This document shows positions 38,077 through 45,285 of a DNA stretch of 45,285 nucleotides, piece by piece. The DNA comes from a virus. Under the pieces are notes generated by a model that saw only the letters and a program-made list of their open reading frames with translations, did no database searches and was not told the DNA's origin. Position 1 is the first letter of the stretch. Every line of letters begins with the position of its first letter. The position numbers and the translations under genes are program-made. Location: the IMG/VR virus record IMGVR_UViG_3300023292_000016, positions 1 to 45,285 of that record. One strand, 5' to 3'.

Positions 38077-39162
38077 ATGAGTAATATAAAAAAATTGTTT
38101 GAAGAAAATTTTAATATGTTGTCCAGTATGAATATAAAGGAATATACTCTATATCGTGGTTGGCATCAAATACACAATAGAGAATGGTCCATAGCTGAAA
38201 AGCAAAAAATGTGGGAAGTCAAGCAATGTATTTGGAAACCAAGCCAACCAGAAGATTACCTAAAAATCCAACCAATAATTATTCCTGTAATAACTAAGGA
38301 TCAAAGCCTTACCTGGAATACTCTCCGCATATTTACACATTCGGCACATTGGAATGCTAACAAAGGTCGCATTAAAAGGTTTATTGTAATGAATAAACCT
38401 GACCTTACCTACATTGGAATCATATCATTAGGTTCCGATTTCATATCACTAAAACCTAGAGACGAATATATAGGCTGGTCAAGAGATGATCGTTTAAAGA
38501 AATTCCTCAGATATACAGCTATGGGTTCCTCAATCTCTCCAACTCAACCATTAGGATATAATTATGTAGGTGGTAAACTTATTGCTCTAATGGTTTGTTC
38601 TAAGCCTGTGGTTGATACATGGAATGCCTATTATAATAAGGAAAAACTAATAGGCATAACAACTACAAGTCTTTATGGTGGATTTAGTCAGTACACCCGT
38701 TTGAAGTATTGGAGGAAATGCGGCACATCTGAAGGTAAGATATCATTGGAACCATCTGATAATGTATATAAGGAAGCAGTAAAAGAATTAAAGAAAAAAT
38801 ATCCTGAAAAAATTAGAGGAATATATGAAGGTTCCAGACCTAAAGGTAGGATACTAACCATGATATATAGTAATTATGGTATAAGACCTCCTGCTAATCA
38901 TGCTCCAAGAGGTTCTTATTGGTGCAGGTTATACACTAATACTAATGAATATTTAAGAGGTGAAACTGAAGATTATGGACAGCCTTTATTTGATAATTCT
39001 ATAAAAGCATTAACTGATCTATGGAAAGAAAAATATGCCTCAAAAAGGCTAAAAAACATGATTGAAAATGATAAATACAATACAGAAATGCTATTTTATG
39101 ATGATTTAATTAAGTTATCATGGAAGGAAACTAAAGAAAAATATTTAAAAAGGAAATTGTAA
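38077..39162 (+). CDS. DUF4338/DruA-like protein (361 aa)
   Basis: The central region GIISLGSDFISLKPRDEYIGWS (about 113-134), GGKLIALMVCSKPVVDTW and TTTSLYGGFSQYTRLKYW, then GTSEGK, follow the pattern of DUF4338, the family of the Druantia protein DruA, with a GNAT-like core. It lies right after the DNA methyltransferase, so a base-modification or defence-related role is possible. The family call is from motif memory and needs a profile search. RBS GGGAG. Confidence 0.55.
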   Translation: MSNIKKLFEENFNMLSSMNIKEYTLYRGWHQIHNREWSIAEKQKMWEVKQCIWKPSQPEDYLKIQPIIIPVITKDQSLTWNTLRIFTHSAHWNANKGRIKRFIVMNKPDLTYIGIISLGSDFISLKPRDEYIGWSRDDRLKKFLRYTAMGSSISPTQPLGYNYVGGKLIALMVCSKPVVDTWNAYYNKEKLIGITTTSLYGGFSQYTRLKYWRKCGTSEGKISLEPSDNVYKEAVKELKKKYPEKIRGIYEGSRPKGRILTMIYSNYGIRPPANHAPRGSYWCRLYTNTNEYLRGETEDYGQPLFDNSIKALTDLWKEKYASKRLKNMIENDKYNTEMLFYDDLIKLSWKETKEKYLKRKL

Positions 39163-39165
39163 TAA

Positions 39166-41412
39166 ATGTCAAAAATAGGTATGATTGTAAACAGTCCAGG
39201 GCAAAGTAATAAACCCAAGGAAGTTAAAAAGGTGATCAAGCCCGAGGTTGTCAAGCCCGAGGTTGTCAAGCCCGAGGAAAAATCTCATCTGTATATAACA
39301 TCAGAAATTAAAAAGGTGATTAAGCCGAAGGTATTGTTTATATGTGATGTAAAGAATTGGGCATGGTATTTTAAATCCGTTCAATTGAAAAAATATTTAT
39401 CTAATGAGTTTGATATTACCTGTATCCTTGCTGGGGGTAAGATAGATCCCAAAAAATATGATGTATATTTCACATTCGGTTATAGCTATATAGATATTGA
39501 ACCTTTGAAAGGGATACCTAAAAATAAAAAGGTTACTGGTATTACATCACATAGACCTATAAGTGTAATAGAACCTAAGATGAATCTTGCTGGAGCTGTT
39601 CATGCTAACAGTAAATTGTTGCTTAGTCAATTAAGAAATATTCATGATAACATATATTACCTACCTAACGGAGTAGACGAAACACTATTTAGACCCACCA
39701 CTCCCATACCTAATGAAAGAGAAAACATTATAGTTGGTCATGTTGGTAAATTATCTCCATTAAAGGGTCAGTTAGAATTTATAGAACCGGCTGTAAAGAA
39801 AGCTAAATGTTTATATCATCCTAATTATAAAGATCATACTGAAGCTTTAACACATGAAACAATGCCGTCAATATATAATGGTTTTGATTGTTTCATTGTA
39901 GCAAGTCAAGAAGACGGGACACCCAATACAGCATTAGAGGCTGCCGCTTGTGGAAGACCTATAATATCCAATAGAGTTGGTAATATGCCAGAGTTTATTC
40001 AAGATGGTATTAATGGATTTCTCGTTGAAAAGAATGTTGATAAATATGCTGAAAAAATACTATACTTTCGTGATCATAGAAATGAACTGATAAAAATGGG
40101 TAATATTGCAAGAAAAACTGTATTAGAAAGCTGGACATGGAAGATACAAGCAGAAAACTATAGAAAAATGTTGTGGGATATAGTAAATAATAGAAAATCA
40201 ACGGAATATTCAAATAAAGGTGAAATTGAAAAGAGAATAATTGATATATCTAAAGAATTAGAAAAGATTGATGATGAGGAAAGGGACCTTATAAAGAAAA
40301 GGGAATCTCTAAAAGTTAAATCTGAACTACTTAAAAAGGATATGAATAATATGAAAAGGGATATGTCTCCAGAAGAATGGAAAATAAAATATGGTCCAGA
40401 TGAAGGCACATTAAGAGATTTAGAAGTAATAAGAAGGGAAAAGCAAAAGAAGAAGAAGGAAGAACCAAAGCAGAAGGAAGAACCAACAAAAATAATAAAA
40501 AGAGAAAGATCTAAAAATGGAAAACCTGATATACTAATACTTTCAGATGTAAGGGGCTGGGCATGGGATGTTAAAGCTAAGAATATAAAGAAATGGTTAA
40601 GTGACGATTTCAATATATTTATAAGATATTTTCAATCATCCCCAACAGATAAGTTCGATAGGAAAGAAAAGTTTGACTTGTATTTTACATTTGATTGTGG
40701 TGCTTCACATTTCCTTTCTCATATACCAGCTGAGCAAAAATTGACAGGTGTAACATCACATACATATACCAGTTATAGGGGTAATTGGAAACAGATGTTG
40801 GATGGTTCTAAATTTCATCATGCTAATAGTGTATTGCTACAAAAGGAATTAGAAAAGTATTATAGTGAAGTATATTACTTACCTAATGGTGTTGATGAAA
40901 CCCTTTTTGCATTTAAAGAAAGAGACATAACTAAACCATTTACAGTGGGTTATGTGGGTAAAAATACTACGAGGAAGGGTTATGTACAATTTGTTATAGA
41001 ATCTTGTAGACAAGCGGAAGTAAAATTGAAATCCCAAGTATGTAGATTTAACTCCCCTAATGTGATAAAACCAGGGAAAATACCACCTTTCTATCATGAT
41101 GTTGATATGATAATGATTGCTTCTGATATGGATGGTACTCCTAATCAATTACTGGAAGCGACATCAACAGGTAGATGTTTTGTGGGTAATAAGATAGGTA
41201 ATGTACCAGAATTCATAAATGAGGGTATTAATGGGTATATGGTTGAAAGGAATGTTAAATCATATATAGAACGGTTAAATTGGATGAAGAACAATAGAGA
41301 AGTAGTACAGGAGATGGGAAGGAAAGCAAGACAAACAGTAGAAGAAAAATGGACATGGAAGATACAAGCAGAAAACTATAGAAAAATGTTCAAGGAGGTA
41401 TTGGGTAAATGA
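39166..41412 (+). CDS. Tandem double GT-B glycosyltransferase
   Basis: 748 residues with two full GT4-like GT-B domains. Each has a start of the type DVxxWAW (about 59 and 458), YYLPNGVDETLF, then EDGTPNTALEAAACGRP / MDGTPNQLLEATSTGR followed by NMPEFI / NVPEFI and ENYRKM. The charged coiled linker (about 345-445) separates them. The N terminus has KPEVV repeats. It is a gene duplication and fusion, perhaps adding two sugars in sequence or acting on both sides of a symmetric target. Followed by a dehydratase gene with a 4-base overlap. Confidence 0.85.
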   Translation: MSKIGMIVNSPGQSNKPKEVKKVIKPEVVKPEVVKPEEKSHLYITSEIKKVIKPKVLFICDVKNWAWYFKSVQLKKYLSNEFDITCILAGGKIDPKKYDVYFTFGYSYIDIEPLKGIPKNKKVTGITSHRPISVIEPKMNLAGAVHANSKLLLSQLRNIHDNIYYLPNGVDETLFRPTTPIPNERENIIVGHVGKLSPLKGQLEFIEPAVKKAKCLYHPNYKDHTEALTHETMPSIYNGFDCFIVASQEDGTPNTALEAAACGRPIISNRVGNMPEFIQDGINGFLVEKNVDKYAEKILYFRDHRNELIKMGNIARKTVLESWTWKIQAENYRKMLWDIVNNRKSTEYSNKGEIEKRIIDISKELEKIDDEERDLIKKRESLKVKSELLKKDMNNMKRDMSPEEWKIKYGPDEGTLRDLEVIRREKQKKKKEEPKQKEEPTKIIKRERSKNGKPDILILSDVRGWAWDVKAKNIKKWLSDDFNIFIRYFQSSPTDKFDRKEKFDLYFTFDCGASHFLSHIPAEQKLTGVTSHTYTSYRGNWKQMLDGSKFHHANSVLLQKELEKYYSEVYYLPNGVDETLFAFKERDITKPFTVGYVGKNTTRKGYVQFVIESCRQAEVKLKSQVCRFNSPNVIKPGKIPPFYHDVDMIMIASDMDGTPNQLLEATSTGRCFVGNKIGNVPEFINEGINGYMVERNVKSYIERLNWMKNNREVVQEMGRKARQTVEEKWTWKIQAENYRKMFKEVLGK
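39232..39276 (+). repeat. Three 15-bp coding repeats (KPEVV)
   Basis: GTTGTCAAGCCCGAG occurs twice in tandem (39247, 39262), preceded by a variant copy GTGATCAAGCCCGAG (39232). In frame, it encodes VVKPE units forming a flexible N-terminal extension. Confidence 0.7.
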
Positions 41413-42329
41413 AAAAAGTGTTGATAACAGGTGGTTCTGGTTCAATAGGTAAGGCTTTCATTAAAAAATATTATGACCTATATGAGTTCTATAATATCAG
41501 TAGGGGGGAGAAACTACAAGCAGAATTAAAAGATGAATTTCCTTTAGTTACTAATTACACAGCCTCCATTGAAGATGAATGTGCTTTATATAGTGTTTAT
41601 GATAAAGTGAAACCAGATATAGTAATTCATACCGCTGCAATGAAGCATATAGAAGTAATAGAACAACATCCTATACAAGGCTGTAAGATAAACATATTGG
41701 GTAGCTTGAATGTGATTTCAGCAAGTAGATGGTTTCACGTTCCTATAACTATAAATATAAGCACTGACAAAGCATGTAAGTCTAAAAGTGTTTATGGCAA
41801 TACAAAATTCTTAATAGAAAAATGTTTTATGGAAGCAAACACTGATAGAAATAAATTCATCTCTTGTAGATTTGCCAATGTTGCCAATAGTAGTAGTTCT
41901 ATAATACCGAGATGGAAAAAAATGAAAGAGGGTGGTATACCTTTGAGGGTTACTGATAAAAGGATGAATAGAATGATGTTTTCTTTAGAGGATGCTGCAA
42001 AATTCATATATAAATCTATTGGTATGTGTGATCTACATGGTGGTGGATGGACGGGTGTTAAAGGAGACATGAAAACTGTTAATATATATGAGTTAGCTAA
42101 AAGTATATCCGATGATGTGGAACTTATAGGTGTTAGATCTCATGTGGAAAAATTCGAAGAAGATCTAATATCTGAGAGAGAACTACCCTTTACTACTATA
42201 CTGGATTGGGATTTTTTTATAGTATCTAATATAGAAAGGGAAAATAACAGATTGACCGAACCTTATGGTACACTCAATACTCAAAAAATGACAGAAGAAG
42301 AAATAAAGGAAATGATTGGGGGAGAATAA
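41409..42329 (+). CDS. Nucleotide-sugar dehydratase/epimerase, CapD-PseB-like
   Basis: 306 residues of the extended short-chain dehydrogenase family. NAD-binding GGSGSIG (8-14); AAMKH near 77-81, typical of FlaA1/PseB/CapD UDP-GlcNAc dehydratases; STDKA near 118-122; and YGNTK near 129-133 (the catalytic Y and K). It probably converts a UDP-amino sugar to a keto intermediate used by the adjacent glycosyltransferases. It starts in overlap with the GT gene. Confidence 0.85.
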   Translation: MKKVLITGGSGSIGKAFIKKYYDLYEFYNISRGEKLQAELKDEFPLVTNYTASIEDECALYSVYDKVKPDIVIHTAAMKHIEVIEQHPIQGCKINILGSLNVISASRWFHVPITINISTDKACKSKSVYGNTKFLIEKCFMEANTDRNKFISCRFANVANSSSSIIPRWKKMKEGGIPLRVTDKRMNRMMFSLEDAAKFIYKSIGMCDLHGGGWTGVKGDMKTVNIYELAKSISDDVELIGVRSHVEKFEEDLISERELPFTTILDWDFFIVSNIERENNRLTEPYGTLNTQKMTEEEIKEMIGGE

Positions 42330-42330
42330 A

Positions 42331-43380
42331 ATGGCAGGAAATGTAACATTACTTTACACAGTGAGAAATAATTATAATATTTTTAGGTTGGCATTAGAAT
42401 CAGCTATTGCTTATATACCAAAGGAACAGTATGCTAATATAGTAATAGTAGATGATTGCTCTGATGAAGAAAATATATTAAATTACTTAAATAGTCTCGA
42501 AAATGACAAATCTTTAAATGTAACAGTTGTAAGAGGGGGTAAACCTAAATCATTAGGATATTATAATAAAACATCAAGAGGTAAAAATCCAGAACAAAAT
42601 ACAAGTCTGGGTCATGGTATAGCTATAAGTGCCGGTCTTGAATATGTTAAAACCAGATATGTTTTAATACTGGATTCCGATACCAATATACTACCAAAGG
42701 GTGTAAACCTTATACCTAATATGTTACCGTGTTTTGACCTTGATGAAAAGATACTTGCTGTAGGACAATCATCAGGTAGAATAGATGGTATAGTGATAAA
42801 TCATACAGGTAGATTTGAATATTATAAGGACAAATATAATGCTGAGACTACAGGTGGATTTCCAAATTCTTGTCTTATTTTATGTGATATGAAAAGTTGG
42901 ACAGAACATGGTATATCAACATTCGGTAACGCTGGATGGGCATCAGCTCCTTATTGTTATAGTTTATTTAAAGAAGGATTTAAAACCTGTAATTATAATG
43001 TATTTAAGGATGGTTATGCATTACACCTTGGTTATAGTACTGTTAGAGTTACAAGAGAAAACTTTACGGCAACATTAGGATTTGTTAAGAATTGCACAAA
43101 ATATGGTAGTTTAAGAGGTAGTGATGGTAGTATAAATGATTGGTATGGTGGATATTTTAGTGTTGGTCTAACTACAGAAGAATTATTCAATTTCTTAAAA
43201 GTAGAATATGATGGATTTCCATATGACCAAAGAAAATCTGTAATACATAAAATTATTTCTAAAAGTCTTGGTGGAGAAATGGATTATGAACCCGGTCCCA
43301 AACCTTGTACTAACCCATTAATTAAGAATTTCGATCCTAATAATCCTCCTATGCCAGATTCAATAAGATATAAGAAATAA
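42331..43380 (+). CDS. GT2-type glycosyltransferase
   Basis: 349 residues from ATG 42331, chosen for GGGGGAG 8 bases upstream over an in-frame ATG at 42316. NVTLLYTVRNN and IVIVDDCSDEEN form the GT-A nucleotide-binding region; YVLILDSDTNILPKG has the metal-binding DSD; TSLGHGIAISAGLEYV and SAPYCYSLFKEGFK follow. Probably adds sugars from the pathway fed by the dehydratase. Acceptor unknown. Confidence 0.8.
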   Translation: MAGNVTLLYTVRNNYNIFRLALESAIAYIPKEQYANIVIVDDCSDEENILNYLNSLENDKSLNVTVVRGGKPKSLGYYNKTSRGKNPEQNTSLGHGIAISAGLEYVKTRYVLILDSDTNILPKGVNLIPNMLPCFDLDEKILAVGQSSGRIDGIVINHTGRFEYYKDKYNAETTGGFPNSCLILCDMKSWTEHGISTFGNAGWASAPYCYSLFKEGFKTCNYNVFKDGYALHLGYSTVRVTRENFTATLGFVKNCTKYGSLRGSDGSINDWYGGYFSVGLTTEELFNFLKVEYDGFPYDQRKSVIHKIISKSLGGEMDYEPGPKPCTNPLIKNFDPNNPPMPDSIRYKK

Positions 43381-43398
43381 TAAAAGGAGAAAAAAATT

Positions 43399-44151
43399 AT
43401 GAGAGATGTAGATATAATGAGAACTTCAGCATCTAGACCTGATTATCTAAGGATATCAACAGAGTCAATGGTAAAGTTCTTAAAACCAACGGTGAATTTT
43501 CGTTGGATGGTTCATGAAGATCAAATAGATGGTGGAAGGTCAGATGAATGTATTAGATATGCTAAGGAGAGTGGTGTATACAGTGTAATAGAAAGACATA
43601 ATCCACCTATAGGGCAAGGAGCTTCACTCGGATGGTTATTAGGTAAATGCAAAACACCTTATGTATTAAATTGGGAGGATGACCAAGACCCTATAAAAGA
43701 AATTGATATAGAATCATTATGTAACTTGATGGATAATAATCCCGATATCAACCAAATAGGATTTCATAAGAGAACCATAATGCATGAGAAACCAGGCTTC
43801 GTTAAAAAACAAGTAGTAAGGGATGGTGTACCTTTAGTTACTGACCCTCATTGGGCATTTACACCTTCTTTATTTAGGTTAAGCTATTTGAAGCCTAAAT
43901 GGGTAAGTTTTGCTGATAATGTGCATTGGAAAATGAATGAGGTATTAAAAGGTGGTAGAGGCATGAGAGATGCTGATTGGGTAATTGCTAACACAGGGAC
44001 CTATTGGTTAGGTTGCATAAGACATATTGATATGCTTATGAAAGATCATGGATTCACAAAAGAAGAAGCTTTAAATTGTGATGATGGACGGTATCACTTC
44101 CATTTAGGAACTGGGGATGGTTCTATCAGGCATGGAAGGTATAAAGGGTAA
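43399..44151 (+). CDS. GT-A-like glycosyltransferase (candidate)
   Basis: 250 residues. RTSASRPDYLRISTESM begins a GT2-like fold; PIGQGASLGWLLGKCKTPYV precedes WEDDQDP near 93-99, which places an acidic triad where GT-A enzymes hold the metal-binding DxD. DPHWAFTPSLFR and DADWVIA follow. It lies in the sugar cassette between other transferases. RBS AAAAGGAG. Confidence 0.6.
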   Translation: MRDVDIMRTSASRPDYLRISTESMVKFLKPTVNFRWMVHEDQIDGGRSDECIRYAKESGVYSVIERHNPPIGQGASLGWLLGKCKTPYVLNWEDDQDPIKEIDIESLCNLMDNNPDINQIGFHKRTIMHEKPGFVKKQVVRDGVPLVTDPHWAFTPSLFRLSYLKPKWVSFADNVHWKMNEVLKGGRGMRDADWVIANTGTYWLGCIRHIDMLMKDHGFTKEEALNCDDGRYHFHLGTGDGSIRHGRYKG

Positions 44152-44168
44152 TATAAAGAGGAGGGATT

Positions 44169-45140
44169 ATGTTACGTCCGAAAAGAATTGTTATACTTGG
44201 TAATATACAGAATTATTATAGTGCCTTTCTATATGGCACACTCGAAGGAGCTATACGTTGTGGATGTTGGGCTAAAACTGTTCAACTTGTTAATAGGTCT
44301 ACGCATGACATCAAACTGGAATTAGATTGGTTCAAGCCCGATTTTATTTTTTGTCATATGATTTTTGGACCATTGAGACATGATGTGTTACAAATGCTTA
44401 GTGAAATGCGTAGAAGAATGGGAACAAAGGTATTGTATCACATGGGGGACTCTCGAGAAATACCCCGTTATCCAAAACCAATTGATCAGTGGGTTGACCT
44501 TGGGCTTGTTAATCACGGTGACTATCAAAAGTTCTCTAACATATGGAGGATACCTACTATACATTGGCCTTATATGGCATTTTATCAAAAAGATATAGCT
44601 GATTCTGATCCACGTTATAATTGTGATATGGCATTTACAGGTGATCTTGATTCTTCTACTCATCATGGACCAAGGAGAATGTTTATACAACAACTCAAAA
44701 GACTTATCAATATAAAGGTTTATCCAACACCACAAACAGGTAATACTCGTTTTCAGACAGCAGAACTTTCATCTTCTGCTAAATCCGTACTTGGTATGCA
44801 GATGGGTGTAAACATTCCTCTTTATCAGGACGTTAGACCTTTTCAATATTGTGGAGCAGGTGCTCTTTATTTTCATGATCAATGTGAAGCAATGGATACA
44901 TTTTTTGAACCTGAAATGCATTATATTCCTTATAAGAGAGATAATGCTCAGCATTTAAAAGAGCAATATGATAAGTATGTTATAAAGGAACCTAAAGAAG
45001 GTGATAAGATACGGAGACAAGGATTTGATTTTTGTCAGAAGTATCATTCAACAAAGGAAAGGGTACAGAGTGTATTGAATTACTTTGAAGGTGGAGAAAC
45101 TTTACCTATATACAAAAAGGATATAAAGGAGACTATATAA
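44169..45140 (+). CDS. CgeB-like glycosyltransferase
   Basis: 323 residues. An N-terminal Rossmann half (RIVILGNIQNYYSAFLYGTL), VLYHMGDS and LGLVNHGDYQ are followed by MAFTGDLD and a C-terminal donor half (GVNIPLYQDVRPFQYCGAGA, YIPYKRDNAQHLKEQYDKYV), the pattern of CgeB-like GT-B enzymes. RBS GAGGAGGG. It is the last complete gene of the sugar cassette. Confidence 0.75.
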   Translation: MLRPKRIVILGNIQNYYSAFLYGTLEGAIRCGCWAKTVQLVNRSTHDIKLELDWFKPDFIFCHMIFGPLRHDVLQMLSEMRRRMGTKVLYHMGDSREIPRYPKPIDQWVDLGLVNHGDYQKFSNIWRIPTIHWPYMAFYQKDIADSDPRYNCDMAFTGDLDSSTHHGPRRMFIQQLKRLINIKVYPTPQTGNTRFQTAELSSSAKSVLGMQMGVNIPLYQDVRPFQYCGAGALYFHDQCEAMDTFFEPEMHYIPYKRDNAQHLKEQYDKYVIKEPKEGDKIRRQGFDFCQKYHSTKERVQSVLNYFEGGETLPIYKKDIKETI

Positions 45141-45141
45141 A

Positions 45142-45285
45142 TTGAAGTTAATCAAGAAGATCTACAATGAGGTGATAATAGAAGGAAACGGTATAACTAT
45201 AGACGGGGAGTTTTTTAGTATAGTGAAAGGTAAGCATAGTATATGGATTCCAAAGCCCGAAATGAAAATACCGTGGAGCTATAAT
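45142..45285 (+). CDS. Start of an unknown protein (3' end outside window)
   Basis: A frame open to the window edge begins at TTG 45142, 10 bases after AAGGAG. The 48 visible residues (KLIKKIYNEVIIEGNGIT, then IDGEFFSIVKGKHSIWIPKP) are beta-rich and resemble no family I know. An internal GTG could be the true start. Confidence 0.5.
   Translation, partial: MKLIKKIYNEVIIEGNGITIDGEFFSIVKGKHSIWIPKPEMKIPWSYN

Noticed and set aside
40158-40613. Minus-strand frame of 151 codons inside the double glycosyltransferase
   Set aside because: It is opposite a Lys/Glu-rich linker whose complement gives long Phe/Ser/Leu frames; no RBS or motif.
44380-44735. Alternative frames on both strands within the CgeB-like gene
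   Set aside because: They are shadows of a well-supported coding sequence.

Overview
The window looks like part of the genome of a large, lytic, low-G+C tailed phage with a T4-like replication module. Every gene I can support is on the plus strand. Genes are tightly packed, often with ATGA-type stop/start overlaps, and most have strong AAGGAGG-like ribosome binding sites. There is no integrase, repressor or host housekeeping block. The host cannot be named from sequence alone.

Layout. 1-540: the end of one gene and a small gene. 541-4835: an RNA-rich region with fourteen tRNA-like genes (several with unusual architecture), one tRNA-like RNA carrying an insertion of about 110 nt, and three further RNAs closed by long terminal helices. 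Small protein genes are interspersed, including a cyclic-phosphate-processing receiver (cREC) protein. 4845-10896: an operon starting at a good promoter, with a PgpH-type HD phosphohydrolase (candidate c-di-AMP phosphodiesterase), a repeat protein, NAD-dependent DNA ligase, an HNH nuclease and a glycosyltransferase. 10897-15594: a gp59-like helicase loader candidate, a VWA protein and a gp32-type single-stranded DNA-binding protein, ended by a clear terminator. 15598-20725: small basic and Gly-rich proteins, a complete tmRNA gene, two proteins with capsid-targeting-like N termini and a PD-(D/E)XK nuclease. 20747-24581: a T4 RNase H-like exonuclease, many small genes and a thymidylate synthase-family enzyme. 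24585-31907: two related HNH nucleases, an adenosylcobalamin-type ribonucleotide reductase, an N-formylglutamate amidohydrolase-like protein, a split gene, a helix-turn-helix protein and a DnaG-type primase. 31904-37183: unknown proteins, a membrane protein/lipoprotein pair, an FmdB-like zinc ribbon interrupted by a GIY-YIG nuclease, and another protein with a capsid-targeting-like N terminus. 37186-45285: a DNA methyltransferase, a DUF4338/DruA-like protein and a sugar cassette (double glycosyltransferase, nucleotide-sugar dehydratase and three more glycosyltransferases).

How it fits together. Ligase, SSB, loader, primase, flap exonuclease, RNR and thymidylate synthase supply DNA replication and nucleotides. 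tRNAs, tmRNA and cREC suggest control of the translation machinery and RNA damage. The HD phosphohydrolase, methyltransferase/DruA-like pair and capsid-targeted proteins are the best candidates for counter-defence or host takeover. The sugar cassette probably decorates virion or DNA. Seven promoters share TTTACA-17-TATAAT, so this region is probably transcribed by host housekeeping-type RNA polymerase.
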